Assembly: GCF_010131535.1 (NCBI RefSeq)
Contig: NZ_WUBS01000022.1
Span: 1-64,000 of the forward strand
Direction of reading: 5' to 3'
Length of the DNA stretch: 64,000 nucleotides
DNA from: Acerihabitans arboris
GTDB taxonomy: Bacteria; Pseudomonadota; Gammaproteobacteria; Enterobacterales; Enterobacteriaceae
Under the pieces are notes generated by a model. That model did not search any database. It was not told where the DNA came from and saw only the letters and a list, made by a program, of their open reading frames with translations. Below, piece after piece: positions 19,321-28,358 of this stretch; within the stretch, counting starts at the first letter, position 1; each line of letters opens with the position of its first letter. The position numbers and the translations under genes are program-made.

Positions 19321-21132
19321 TCAGCGTCGTTCAGCGGGCAGCCTGGCCGCCCGGTTGACATCATACCACCAGGCGTCAAAACCCAGCGCATAGGTGGGCT
19401 TAACCGCCGGCATGGCGAATTTATCCCAATAGGCCAGCCGGGTCTGGTGGGAAAACCACAGGGGTATCATAAAATAATTCCAGGTCAATACCCGATCCAG
19501 CGCCCGCCCCAGCGGCAGCAGCGCCTTTTCATCCCCCTGGTGGCGCACGATTTCGTTTATCAGGCGGTCAACCGCCGGATCCTTGACGCCGGGACGGTTG
19601 TAGGTGGATTCCACATACGCGCTGCCCCACAGGATTTGTAAATCGCCGCTGGGGTAGGGGAAAGCGGCATAGCTCGACGGCATCATATCAAAATCGCGCT
19701 TGCGCAGGCGGTTGGTAAACTGCGCGTTGTCCACTTCGCGAATGGTCATGCGGATGCCCAGGCGCTGCAGGTTATGCTGGAACGGCAGGATATAATTGCT
19801 GCTGTTGCCGCCGCTCATCAGCATCATTTCAAACGTAAACGGCTTGCCGGTTTTACCGTTGACCAACTGCTGGTCTTTTAACTCCCATCCGGCCTGCTTT
19901 AGCAGCGCGAGCGCCTTAAGCAGGTTTTTGCGGTCATAGCCGCTGCCGTCGGATACCGGCGGCCGGTAGCGTTCGGTAAACACCTCCGGCGGCACCAGGC
20001 CTTTCAGCGGCGCCAGCGCCGCCAGTTCGTCCACGCCCGGATAGTCCCGCGCCGCGTAGTCGGTATTGATAAAATAGCTGTCGACCCGCTGGTACCCCTG
20101 GTAAAACAGCGCCTTGTTCATCCATTCAAAATCAAACGCCAGCGTCAGCGCCTCGCGCACCCGCCGGTCGGCAAACAGCGGCCGCTGGATATTGAACGCC
20201 AGCCAGGGGGTATTGACCGGCGCATCGTTGGGGATTTCCTGCTTGATAATATAACCGCGTTTGATATTGCCGCCGTGGTATTGGGTGGCCCATAGCTTGG
20301 GCGAGCTTTCGATACGCAAATCAAACGCGCCGGCTTTGAACGCCTCCAGCGCCACGTTGTCGTCCAGGTAATAATCATACCGGATGCTGTCGAAATTATT
20401 GCGGCCGCGATTGACCGGCAGATTGGCCGCCCAGTAATCCCTCACCCGCGTATAGGTGACGTACTGGCCGGTGCGCCAGGAGGTTATCCGGTAAGGTCCG
20501 CTGGCGGGCGGCGGGGAACCCAGCGGGTCGCCGAGCTTATGATGCTGCCAGTAGCTTTCCGGCATCACCGGCAGGGTCAGCAGGCCCAGCGCCATATCCT
20601 TGTCCGGTTTGGGAAACTCGTAGCGCACCGTTAACGGCGCGATGGCTTTTACCGTGACGCCTTTGTAATAAATCCGGAACTGCGGCACCCCTTCGGTCAT
20701 GAATTTGCCAAAGGTAAACGCGACGTCCTTGGCCGTGATCGGCTGGTGATTGTGGTAATGCGCCTGGGGATTGATGGCAATTTCCATCCAGGAAAAATCA
20801 GCGGCGTAACGCGCCGACTCCGCCACCAGGGGATAATAGCTGCCCAGTTCATCGTCCGAGGTGATGAATAAACCGTCATACAGCTGATCGGTGCGCATCG
20901 CCGCCGTGCCGCGCAGCGCAAAGCGGTTGAAATTATCAAAGGTGCCGATGGCCGCCAGGGTGACGCCGCCGCCCTTGGGCGCGGCGGGATTGACGTAATC
21001 AAAATGGCTAAAGTCGCTGGGATATTTCGGTTCGCCCAATAGCGCAAAAGCGTAGCCTTCATTAATGGTTTCGGCGCGCGGGCCTAGGGAGACGACGCTG
21101 AAAACCAGCGCAATCCAAACACGTGCAAACAT
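19321..21132 (-). CDS. yejA: peptide-binding lipo/periplasmic protein YejA
   Basis: 603 residues (604 in E. coli), a family 5 extracellular solute-binding protein. A signal peptide occupies about residues 1-20 (MFARVWIALVFSVVSLGPRA). The sequence then runs through the usual SBP_bac_5 landmarks (YDGLFITSDDELGSYYPLVAES, VRYEFPKPDKDMALG). No lipobox cysteine is seen, so it is probably free in the periplasm. It is the first gene of yejABEF and captures the peptide for import. Confidence 0.93.
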   Translation of the reverse strand: MFARVWIALVFSVVSLGPRAETINEGYAFALLGEPKYPSDFSHFDYVNPAAPKGGGVTLAAIGTFDNFNRFALRGTAAMRTDQLYDGLFITSDDELGSYYPLVAESARYAADFSWMEIAINPQAHYHNHQPITAKDVAFTFGKFMTEGVPQFRIYYKGVTVKAIAPLTVRYEFPKPDKDMALGLLTLPVMPESYWQHHKLGDPLGSPPPASGPYRITSWRTGQYVTYTRVRDYWAANLPVNRGRNNFDSIRYDYYLDDNVALEAFKAGAFDLRIESSPKLWATQYHGGNIKRGYIIKQEIPNDAPVNTPWLAFNIQRPLFADRRVREALTLAFDFEWMNKALFYQGYQRVDSYFINTDYAARDYPGVDELAALAPLKGLVPPEVFTERYRPPVSDGSGYDRKNLLKALALLKQAGWELKDQQLVNGKTGKPFTFEMMLMSGGNSSNYILPFQHNLQRLGIRMTIREVDNAQFTNRLRKRDFDMMPSSYAAFPYPSGDLQILWGSAYVESTYNRPGVKDPAVDRLINEIVRHQGDEKALLPLGRALDRVLTWNYFMIPLWFSHQTRLAYWDKFAMPAVKPTYALGFDAWWYDVNRAARLPAERR

Positions 21133-21300
21133 CAGGTTACGCTCCCGGGATAATGCAATATATCGACCATAGGGTAAGTCGCTGAAAGGGGTCCGCTACA
21201 GGTTCTATAATACCAGGGCCTGCGATAGTGCCATTAACGGTTTTTTTATCATAAATGTCAAAATTATCAATCAGATTATTATACGGTTAAGTCATTTTTA

Positions 21301-21540
21301 ACGAGAACGCCGATGCGCAAGGCTACCGCTACCCTGTCCGGCAGCCTGCCGGAAAAGCTGAGGCGATCGCCCGCGCGGCGGCGCAAACCGGTTATCAGGG
21401 TATCTGGTCGCTGGAAATTTTTAACGGCAGCTATCAACAGGAGGCGCCGCAGCGCTGTCGTGACTCGAACAGGCAATGGCGCGGCGATCGGCTTGAGCGA
21501 AAGCCGCGCCCCTGCGAAACTGCCGCGTTGATAAGCCGGA
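21301..21540 (+). pseudogene. sugar-phosphate isomerase/epimerase-like remnant
   Basis: One frame reads NADAQGYRYPVRQPAGKAEA, then IARAAAQTGYQGIWSLEIFN and GSYQQEAPQRCRD, before losing sense. A GY-G-x-SLEIFN motif followed by a short (A/E)xPxR run is typical of the C-terminal end of IolE/TIM-barrel sugar-phosphate isomerase family proteins. No start and no further homologous sequence are seen. I read it as the residue of a deleted gene; the family call rests on this one motif. Confidence 0.4.
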
Positions 21541-21826
21541 AAGCCGATCGGGAGGGAGGGGGTGCCGTGAGGATATATTGTTTTCGCTGATAGATTGGTG
21601 TGCTTAATTATTAGCCAATCCGCAGCAATCACGGGCGCAAGAAATTACCGCAATCCCACCGCAGTGGCGACAAATGACGTAGATTATAATGATTAATATG
21701 TTGATAACATGCAGGCAATTATGTTAAGCAGTTTGAAATATATCGGCTGGAATAGTGATCTGGTTCGGATAATAGCTATTAAGCAAAAAATCAGATATAC
21801 AAATCTTTAATAATGGTTAAAAAAAA

Positions 21827-21850
21827 GCCACCTCATCCGGTGGCTTTTTA
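21827..21850 (-). terminator. intrinsic terminator of mepS
   Basis: Arms GCCACC (21827-21832) and GGTGGC (21839-21844) with a six-base loop, preceded by A-rich and followed by T-rich sequence, so it can work in both directions. It is 44 bp beyond the mepS stop on the minus strand. Confidence 0.8.
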
Positions 21851-21893
21851 TCTCGTTCGGCATTCAGGACGTTTAAATAATAACCGGTACTAA

Positions 21894-22499
21894 TCAGGAA
21901 TTGCTATTACGCATTGCCGTGGTTATTGCACCTTTGGCTTCGCTGTTCAATACCCGCCGCGCTTCACGATAACGCTTGTTCCAGTAGGTTTCCGACAGAT
22001 TGGAAATCATTACGCCGCTGGTGGTGGACGCATGGACGAACTGATCGTTGCCCAGGTAAATCCCCATATGACGCCCGGTAGAACCGGCATGGAACACCAC
22101 CAGATCGCCTGGGCGCAGCTTGGCGCGCTGTATTTTAGCACCGACTTCCTGCTGCTCGCCGCTTGAGCGCGGCAATTCCAGGCCGAACTGTTCATGAAAC
22201 GTCTTTTGCACAAAAGCCGAACAGTCGATACCGCGTTTAGAGCTGCCGCCAAGACGATACCGAACGCCTTTCCATACGGCGTATTGGTCCATGATTTTCG
22301 TCTTAACATCGACATTACGGACCATATCTTCGAATTGATCCTGAGAGGCTTGCAGTAAAAAATCACTTTTATCGTTGACTGCATGCATCTCAGCTGTTTG
22401 TTGACTGCCCTGAGAACTACAGGCGGAAAGCATAACCGCTACCGCCACTGCGGGGATGAACCGCAGCACATATCTCAAAATAGGTTGAGATTTGACCAT
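21894..22499 (-). CDS. mepS: murein DD-endopeptidase MepS (Spr), lipoprotein
   Basis: 201 residues (188 in E. coli). A lipoprotein signal peptide ends in LSAC with the lipid-bearing Cys at 27. The NlpC/P60 domain covers about 70-185; the catalytic Cys is at 93 (GIDCSAFVQ) and the His residues at 144 (RHMGIY) and 156 (FVHAST). MepS is anchored in the outer membrane and cuts peptidoglycan cross-links to allow wall growth. The gene stands alone with its own terminator. Confidence 0.95.
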   Translation of the reverse strand: MVKSQPILRYVLRFIPAVAVAVMLSACSSQGSQQTAEMHAVNDKSDFLLQASQDQFEDMVRNVDVKTKIMDQYAVWKGVRYRLGGSSKRGIDCSAFVQKTFHEQFGLELPRSSGEQQEVGAKIQRAKLRPGDLVVFHAGSTGRHMGIYLGNDQFVHASTTSGVMISNLSETYWNKRYREARRVLNSEAKGAITTAMRNSNS

Positions 22500-22888
22500 T
22501 ATAAGTGTTATCCCTTAAAGTCCTTAGCGACGGTGCCGCTATAAAATACCGAGCGAATCGAGAATAATGTGCAAATACTGATTGACCAACCGTTATTCCC
22601 GCATTGTGTGGTATTACTCACACATTTTTATTGGCGGGAAAATATCAGTCCAGAAGTACAGCGAATTCGAGGTTACCGTAATGAATAAGGGAAAGCGAGG
22701 TTTTTTATCGTCTAATTTATAACTTTTGATGATGTGAAATAGTATTAAAATAAACGTAAAGAATTGGATCAAACGATCGTCCCGGATTCAGGGAATGGCG
22801 GCGGGCCGGCATCGCGGTCGGCCGGCGGGCGGAGAACCGGCAACCTTCCGGCAACCTGGCGCCGGGCGACCGGCCGCCGGCGACATAA
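22500..22888. other. intergenic region between mepS and lpxT
   Basis: The 389 bp carry the leftward mepS promoter region and, near lpxT, a GC-rich stretch. A CRP-like site is noted at 22607-22622. I see no gene; the short open frame that overlaps the lpxT end is not protein-like. Confidence 0.5.
22607..22622. promoter_or_regulatory. possible CRP site upstream of mepS
   Basis: TGTGG-TATTAC-TCACA differs at one position from the TGTGA-N6-TCACA consensus and sits in a longer TGTGTG...CACACA dyad. It is 108 bp upstream of the mepS start. A role is not otherwise supported. Confidence 0.35.
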
Positions 22889-23620
22889 TTAATTCCTATT
22901 GATATTGCCTTGATAACTTCTGTCGCGCTCACCCGGCAAACGGCGGTTACACCAGATCACCGCCTTATCGCTGGCCGTGGTCACCAGCCACCAGCTCAGG
23001 CCGACCAGGACCACCGACAGCGATCCCACCGCGATATCGCTAAACCAGTGCGCGCCGATCATCACCCTGGGAAGGGAGAACAGCACTAGGATAGCCATGC
23101 CGCAGGCGAACGCCCTGCCGCCAAAATAGCGCAGCATATACGCGGCAAATATCATCAGCATCATGCCGTGGTCGCCGGGGAAGCTGTCCATCGACGCGTC
23201 TTTGGTGGGAATACCGGTAACCTGCGATACCCGGACCACGCCGTCGGCGTTTTGGAAAAATACCGTCGGGCTGGGACGGCTGCCCGGCAGCAGGTGGCCC
23301 AGTTGGTTAAGCACCACCGCCGAGAGCAGCATGACGATACCGATGCTTATCAGTTGGTAGCGGCGCTGGGGCGGCGTGCGCAGGAAATAATGTACGTAGA
23401 GCAGGCCCATCGCCAGCAGGGACATGAGATCGAACGCGCGATAGTTGGTAATGGCCAGTAATACCGCAAACGCGTGGCTGCCGGCAATATAGTGGTTAAA
23501 GTACAGGAAGATGCCTTCGTCCAGCCGCAACCATAATCCGTGATTTTCCGGCAGGTACCAGGAGGCGAACAGCGCGATGCCTAAGATATTGAGCATCAGG
23601 ATGGCCGATAAGCGACGCAT
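22889..23620 (-). CDS. lpxT: lipid A 1-diphosphate synthase LpxT (YeiU)
   Basis: 243 residues with six predicted membrane segments and the PAP2 phosphatase motifs: GSRPSP (113-118), SFPGDH (146-151) and RVMIGAHWFSD (185-195). LpxT transfers phosphate from undecaprenyl diphosphate to lipid A at the periplasmic face, making the 1-diphosphate form. In E. coli it competes with EptA for that phosphate and is inhibited by the PmrA-controlled peptide PmrR; an eptA-basRS locus is also in this window at 54918-58326. Same neighbourhood as in E. coli (mepS, lpxT, yeiR). Confidence 0.93.
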   Translation of the reverse strand: MRRLSAILMLNILGIALFASWYLPENHGLWLRLDEGIFLYFNHYIAGSHAFAVLLAITNYRAFDLMSLLAMGLLYVHYFLRTPPQRRYQLISIGIVMLLSAVVLNQLGHLLPGSRPSPTVFFQNADGVVRVSQVTGIPTKDASMDSFPGDHGMMLMIFAAYMLRYFGGRAFACGMAILVLFSLPRVMIGAHWFSDIAVGSLSVVLVGLSWWLVTTASDKAVIWCNRRLPGERDRSYQGNINRN

Positions 23621-23673
23621 AAATCAGCACCTATAAAACAACTAAATAGATTAATATAAATATAGTATTCCTG

Positions 23674-24654
23674 CTAATTTAAACGGATCTTCAACAAAGA
23701 GGTTTGCAGCGCGTTCCAGTCCGCGGACGCCGGATGAATCAGCTCGATACGGCTGTCCGGCGGCGGCGCGGGGAGCGTTTCGATACGCAAATCCTGTCCC
23801 TGCCGATTCACCTGCAGGGTGCCTTCGGGGATGCGCATCACGCCCTTGACCCGTTCCACCGGCGCCAGCCGCGCCCATTCCAGCAGGCCGACGGTGTCAA
23901 AGGTGGTGGCGCCGTCAAAAATCCAGCCGCAGGCATGATAGCCCTGGCCCTGGTTAAGCGCCCGCCGCCAGCCGGTGTTGCCCGGCAGGCGCAGCGCCGC
24001 CAGTCCCGCCCTGGGGGCGGCATGCCCGTGGTGGTGGGCGCCGTCCGGCAGTGCGCGCGTATTCATCCGCGACAGGTCGAGCAGCGCCAGCGGCACCCGG
24101 CCCTGCACGGCGTCGATAACCTGCCGGCCGCCGGCGTGCCGTGCGGTCCAGTCGGCCAGCAGCAACCGATCCCGCGGCTGATAGCCGTCCTGCTTATTGG
24201 CAATAATAACGTCGGCGGCGGCCAGCTGATCGCGGAAGTTTTCATTGTCGCTATAACGGGCGTCGCCAAGCTGGCGGGCGTCCAGCAGGCAAAGGGTGGC
24301 GCGCAGCGACAGCCAGCTTTCATAGACCGGCGAGGTGAGCAGGGAGAGGATCTGTTTTGGATGGCCAAGCCCGGTCGGCTCGATCAGCAGCCGATCGGGG
24401 GTGTTGCGCTGCAGCAGGGTATTGAGGCCGACCTGCATCGGCAGGCCGTTGACGCAGCACATGCAGCCGCCGGGAATCTCCTTGAGCACCGCGCCGCTGT
24501 CGGCCAGCAGCGCGCCGTCAACGCCAATCTCGCCAAATTCATTGACCAGGACGGCCCAGCGCTCGCCGGCCGGTTTTTGCGCCAGCAGATGCAGTAAAGT
24601 GGTGGTTTTCCCGCTGCCGAGAAAACCGGTTACCAGGGTGGTCTTGGTGGTCAT
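23674..24654 (-). CDS. yeiR: zinc-binding COG0523 GTPase YeiR
   Basis: 326 residues (328 in E. coli). The G3E P-loop GFLGSGKT is at 10-17, followed by the metal motif GGCMCCVNG with cysteines at 64, 66 and 67, the signature of the COG0523/CobW metallochaperone family. A histidine-rich patch (GAHHHGHA) lies near residues 205-212. The C-terminal CobW domain covers about 235-325. YeiR binds zinc and hydrolyses GTP; its client is unknown. Its start overlaps the yeiQ stop by 4 bp. Confidence 0.92.
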   Translation of the reverse strand: MTTKTTLVTGFLGSGKTTTLLHLLAQKPAGERWAVLVNEFGEIGVDGALLADSGAVLKEIPGGCMCCVNGLPMQVGLNTLLQRNTPDRLLIEPTGLGHPKQILSLLTSPVYESWLSLRATLCLLDARQLGDARYSDNENFRDQLAAADVIIANKQDGYQPRDRLLLADWTARHAGGRQVIDAVQGRVPLALLDLSRMNTRALPDGAHHHGHAAPRAGLAALRLPGNTGWRRALNQGQGYHACGWIFDGATTFDTVGLLEWARLAPVERVKGVMRIPEGTLQVNRQGQDLRIETLPAPPPDSRIELIHPASADWNALQTSLLKIRLN

Positions 24655-26141
24655 GGCAGGCGCCGGTCGCCCGCGGGAAGGGCGGCGGCCACCGTGGCTT
24701 TGGCGCCGTTACGCGCCAGGCCCAGGTAGGCCTGGGTCACGGCGGCGACAAAACCGTCATGGTCCGCCAGGCCGGCGCCGAACACCTGGCGCAGCGCCAG
24801 CAGCGCCCGCACCCGGGGTTCGCCCTCGGGGCTGGTGTCCACAATACGCCGCAGCTCGTCGCGCAGCGGATCGCGGATATCGATTTCCGCGCCAAGATCG
24901 TCCCGCCCGCCCACATACCGCATCCAGCCGGCGATACCCAGCGCCAGCAGGGGATAAACGTCGCCGTGGGCGATATGCCAGCGCACCGGGTCCAGCATGC
25001 GCTGCGGCAGCTTTTGCGTGCCGTCCATGGCGATTTGCCAGGTGCGGTGCTTCAGCTCGGGGTTGGCAAAGCGCTCGAGCAACCGCGCGGCGTAAGCGGC
25101 GAGGTCCACCTCATCAGCGCCCAGGCGCAGGGTCGGCGCCTGCTCCCGCGCCATCAGCCCGGCCACGGCGGCGCGGTAGCACGGGTCCGCCATGCAGTCG
25201 CTGATATGCTGGTAGCCGGCAAGATTTCCCAGCCAGGCAAGGAACGAGTGGCTACCGTTCAGCATGCGCAGCTTCATCTCCTCGTAAGGCGCGACGTCGG
25301 CGACAAACTGCGCGCCGGCGCGCTGCCAGTCCGGCCGGCCGGCGACAAAATTATCCTCGATAACCCACTGGATAAAAGGTTCGCAGGCGATGGCGCAGGG
25401 GTCCTCCACGCCGAGGATAGCGGTGATTTCCGCCAGCGTTTCGTCGGTGGCCGCGGGCACGATGCGATCGACCATGGTCGCCGGGAATGAGACGTGCCCC
25501 TCAATCCAGGCCGCCAGCGCCGGATCCCTGGCCTGCGCCAGGCCGAGCACCGCCCGTTTGACGACATGGCCGTTGCCGGGAATGTTATCGCACGACAGCA
25601 GGGTCAGCGGTTTCAGGCCGCGGGCATAACGCCGGCGCAGCGCCTCCACCAGCAGGCCGGGTACCGTGCCCGGCGCTTCGGGATGAAGAATATCCGCCTG
25701 GATCCGCGGATTGGCGCGATCCAGCTCGCCGCTGCCCGGCTCGATGCAATAGCCTTTTTCAGTGATGGTCATCGAGACGATGGCCACCTGCGGCTCGGCC
25801 AGTTTTTCCAACACCGCGTCGATACCCTCGATGGCGGCAATCACCGACTCGTTTACCGCGCCGATGATGCGCGCCTGCCTGCCGTTGCCGTCCTTTTCGA
25901 GCACGGTAAACAGGTGGTCCTGGCCGCGCAGCGCCTGCAATAAACCGGCGCTGTGCAGGCTGACCTCGCAGATGCCCCAATCGCCGCCGAGGCTATTAAG
26001 CACCCGATCGGTCATCACCGCCTGGTGGGCACGGTGAAACGCGCCAAAGCCGATATGCACGACGCGGCTTTTGAGCCCGGCGCGATCGTAGCCGGGTCGT
26101 TGCACCCCGGCGGGTAAAGATGTCGTGGCAATGGTCGTCAT
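24651..26141 (-). CDS. yeiQ: mannitol dehydrogenase-family oxidoreductase YeiQ
   Basis: 496 residues (488 in E. coli), a long-chain polyol dehydrogenase of the UxuB/UxaB/MtlD type. The N-terminal NAD-binding domain shows VVHIGFGAFHRAHQAVM (residues 27-43) and the C-terminal domain contains MLNGSHSFLAWLGNLAG near 292-308. The likely reaction is NAD-dependent oxidoreduction of a hexonate or polyol; the physiological substrate is not established. It is between yeiP (35 bp) and yeiR (4-bp overlap). Confidence 0.9.
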   Translation of the reverse strand: MTTIATTSLPAGVQRPGYDRAGLKSRVVHIGFGAFHRAHQAVMTDRVLNSLGGDWGICEVSLHSAGLLQALRGQDHLFTVLEKDGNGRQARIIGAVNESVIAAIEGIDAVLEKLAEPQVAIVSMTITEKGYCIEPGSGELDRANPRIQADILHPEAPGTVPGLLVEALRRRYARGLKPLTLLSCDNIPGNGHVVKRAVLGLAQARDPALAAWIEGHVSFPATMVDRIVPAATDETLAEITAILGVEDPCAIACEPFIQWVIEDNFVAGRPDWQRAGAQFVADVAPYEEMKLRMLNGSHSFLAWLGNLAGYQHISDCMADPCYRAAVAGLMAREQAPTLRLGADEVDLAAYAARLLERFANPELKHRTWQIAMDGTQKLPQRMLDPVRWHIAHGDVYPLLALGIAGWMRYVGGRDDLGAEIDIRDPLRDELRRIVDTSPEGEPRVRALLALRQVFGAGLADHDGFVAAVTQAYLGLARNGAKATVAAALPAGDRRLP

Positions 26142-26176
26142 GGTTATGCGTCCTGTTTGGCCGCCGAAGGAAACGG

Positions 26177-26749
26177 TTAGTCGGCGCGGCTCATATAGCG
26201 ACGTTCCGCCACGTGAACACGGATTTTCTCGCCGCTGTTGAGATATTCCGGCACCGAGACGGTCAGGCCGGTGCTCATCAGCGCCGGCTTGGTGCGGGCG
26301 CTGGCGGACGCGCCTTTGATGCCCGGGGTGGTCTCGATAATTTCCAGATCCACCGTTTGCGGTAGTTCCAGCGCCAGCACCTGGCCTTCCAGGGTCAGCA
26401 CCTGCATGCCGGGGATGCCGCCTTCGGGGATAAACAGCAGTTCGTCTTCTATCTGGTCTTTCTTGAACAGGTACGGGGTATAGTCCTCGTCGTCCATAAA
26501 GACGTATTCTTCGCCGTCGATATAAGAAAAGGTTACCGAGCGCCGCACCAGGTTGATGGTTTCCAGGATATCGTCACCCTTGAAGCGCTCTTCCACCTTC
26601 AGGCCGGTCCGGACGTCGGAAAAACGCATCTTGTACAGCGTACTGGCCCCGCGCGCGCTCGGGCTCTGGATATCAATGTCTTTCACCAGCAGTAACTTAC
26701 CGTTGTAGTTTACCGCCATGCCGCGCTTAATTTCGTTTGCTCTAGCCAT
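26177..26749 (-). CDS. yeiP: elongation factor P-like protein YeiP
   Basis: 190 residues from ATG 26749 ([17 protein letters not shown]); a TTG one codon earlier is also open but the family starts at the ATG. It has the three-domain EF-P fold with [11 protein letters not shown] at the position of the modified lysine loop. The C-terminal oligonucleotide-binding domain contains [13 protein letters not shown] relieves stalling at polyproline; the YeiP paralogue's exact function is less well defined. Confidence 0.93.
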   Translation of the reverse strand: MARANEIKRGMAVNYNGKLLLVKDIDIQSPSARGASTLYKMRFSDVRTGLKVEERFKGDDILETINLVRRSVTFSYIDGEEYVFMDDEDYTPYLFKKDQIEDELLFIPEGGIPGMQVLTLEGQVLALELPQTVDLEIIETTPGIKGASASARTKPALMSTGLTVSVPEYLNSGEKIRVHVAERRYMSRAD

Positions 26750-26779
26750 CAAAGTGGACCTGTATAATTGTGTCGGAGT

Positions 26780-28030
26780 CTAAGGCGACACGTTACCGTT
26801 GCCCGGGCCTTCAGGCAAGGGGATCGTACGCGTGTCGCGGGGCAGCGGCGAATCTACATCACGAATGCGCCACATGCAATAACCGGCGCCGGCAATCATT
26901 AGCAGCGCCACGAAAAACACCGTATGGTACCGCCAGATTTCCGCTATCAGTCCCGCGACCGACCCGGCGATAATCCAGCCCACCCGCCCGGTGTTGGTAA
27001 ATAGCGTCGTGGCGGCGCCGGCCTGGCCGGGCATCAGATCCTGGAAATAAATCATGCCGATGCCGGCCAAAATGCCGATAAACACCGCGTTCAGCAACTG
27101 CAGCGCCAGCAGCGCCAAGGGGGCGGTAAACACCAGCAGCCCCAGGTAAAACAGCAGCCCGGCGGCGACGGCGATGCGCATCAGCAGCCGGTTGCCGAAA
27201 CGCCTGGACACATAACCCGCCGCCAGCATGGTCGGGATTTCGAGGCCCGCGGCGGTGCCCATCATGACCCCGGCCAGCTTTTCCGGCAGCATAAGCTCAT
27301 GGATTAAATATAGCGGCATATTGATCAGGTACATGCAATTGCAGGTCCACATCAGGGTGCAGGCGGCGAACAGCAGCATGGCGTCGCGGCGATTGCGACG
27401 GGGCGCTTCCAGCACCGCGGCGGTTTTCAGCGCCGATTTGCGCATCGACGGCAGCATCAGCCATACCATTGCGCCGCAGACCACGAAGGTGACGGCGGCC
27501 ATCATATACATCATCTTGAAACCAAAACCCAGCGCCAGGGCAAACGCCAGCGGCGGGCCGACGACCCAGGCCAGGGACACCTGGGCGCGCATCACCGAGC
27601 TGAACATCACCGCCTCGCGGCCGGTCTGGTCGGCGTGCTCGCGTGCCAGGGCGAACATCTGCGGGTTGGCGGTGGACCCGAAGCTGGTTAACAACACGCC
27701 GCACGCCAGCAGGACAAAATAGCTGCGGTTAAAGGCAAACAGCACGCAGCCCGCGGCGCCCAGCAGGCAGCATTGCAGGATCAGCTGCTTGCGATCGCCT
27801 TTTCTATCCGAACGTCCGGCCAGGAACTGGCTGACCGCGATGCCGATCGCCGCGCTGCCGGTATAAAATAATCCCACCATAAACGGCCGGGCCAGCACTT
27901 CAGTGGACAGGAACAGGCTCAGGGTGGGCAGCTGTAGCGCGCCGGCGATGCCGGAGAGAAAAGCGATCGCCAGAAATGCCGCAGAGGTCATATCCGGAAG
28001 GCGCCGCGAGAGGGCGATAGGCGTATGCAT
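26780..28030 (-). CDS. setB: sugar efflux transporter SetB
   Basis: 416 residues from ATG 28030 (MHTPIALSRRLPDMTSAAF), chosen because E. coli SetB begins similarly; an open frame up to 28195 and an ATG at 28069 are alternatives. Twelve membrane segments, MFS sugar-efflux subfamily, with AGRSDRKGDRKQLILQC as the segment 2-3 loop and QMFALAREHADQTGREAVMF conserved. It exports lactose, glucose and IPTG-like sugars in E. coli. It is divergent from fruBKA, with the two Cra operators lying between, and 30 bp upstream of yeiP on the same strand. Confidence 0.9.
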   Translation of the reverse strand: MHTPIALSRRLPDMTSAAFLAIAFLSGIAGALQLPTLSLFLSTEVLARPFMVGLFYTGSAAIGIAVSQFLAGRSDRKGDRKQLILQCCLLGAAGCVLFAFNRSYFVLLACGVLLTSFGSTANPQMFALAREHADQTGREAVMFSSVMRAQVSLAWVVGPPLAFALALGFGFKMMYMMAAVTFVVCGAMVWLMLPSMRKSALKTAAVLEAPRRNRRDAMLLFAACTLMWTCNCMYLINMPLYLIHELMLPEKLAGVMMGTAAGLEIPTMLAAGYVSRRFGNRLLMRIAVAAGLLFYLGLLVFTAPLALLALQLLNAVFIGILAGIGMIYFQDLMPGQAGAATTLFTNTGRVGWIIAGSVAGLIAEIWRYHTVFFVALLMIAGAGYCMWRIRDVDSPLPRDTRTIPLPEGPGNGNVSP

Positions 28031-28256
28031 GATGATGGAATCTGGATCAATTCGAATGGACGCGGACATGATACGCCTGTTGGCAAAAAACAACAGCAGG
28101 CGGTGAAAATAAAGGTGCTTCAGCCCGGCTTCAGCTTTTGGCGCCAAAAAACATCGCCATCCGCCTTTCTGCAGATAAACTGTGCGGCGCTTCAAAGATT
28201 CGATAGGAATAATTCGACGATGCTTGCAATCATTACCGCAACGTCGGAGACTTTAT

Positions 28257-28268
28257 TGAAACGTTTCA
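28257..28268. promoter_or_regulatory. Cra (FruR) operator, distal
   Basis: TGAAACGTTTCA is a perfect palindrome and a perfect match to the Cra core TGAAWCGWTTCA. It is about 91 bp before fruB. Confidence 0.9.
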
Positions 28269-28323
28269 GCGACATTGTGCGGGCGGAAGCCCAGACGATA
28301 TCGCTTTTATTGTTCATCACAGC

Positions 28324-28335
28324 TGAAACGATTCA
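28324..28335. promoter_or_regulatory. Cra (FruR) operator, proximal to fruB
   Basis: TGAAACGATTCA matches the Cra core and is flanked by GC on the left (GCTGAAACGATTCAAC). It lies 23 bp before the fruB start. Cra represses fruBKA until fructose-1-phosphate accumulates, and two sites in front of fruB is also the E. coli arrangement. Confidence 0.9.
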
Positions 28336-28358
28336 ACTTTCAACAAGCGAGGAGAGGT

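Larger units (their letters stand above)
21133..21893. other. intergenic region between yejA and mepS
   Basis: The 761 bp hold no intact gene. They contain the leftward yejA promoter region, the isomerase-like remnant at 21301-21540, about 250 bp of AT-rich sequence with no coding signal, and the mepS terminator at 21827-21850. In E. coli the rtn (pdeN) gene occupies this gap; I see no trace of it here. Confidence 0.55.
28031..28358. promoter_or_regulatory. setB-fruB divergent regulatory region
   Basis: The 328 bp between the two starts hold both Cra operators (28257-28268 and 28324-28335) and no gene. The second Cra site ends 23 bp before the fruB ATG, close enough to block transcription or initiation. 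The region would also have to hold the setB promoter, which I could not place. Confidence 0.7.

Noticed and set aside
22717..22932. 71-residue minus-strand open frame overlapping the end of lpxT
   Set aside because: It is out of frame with lpxT, low in protein-like features and has no ribosome binding site.
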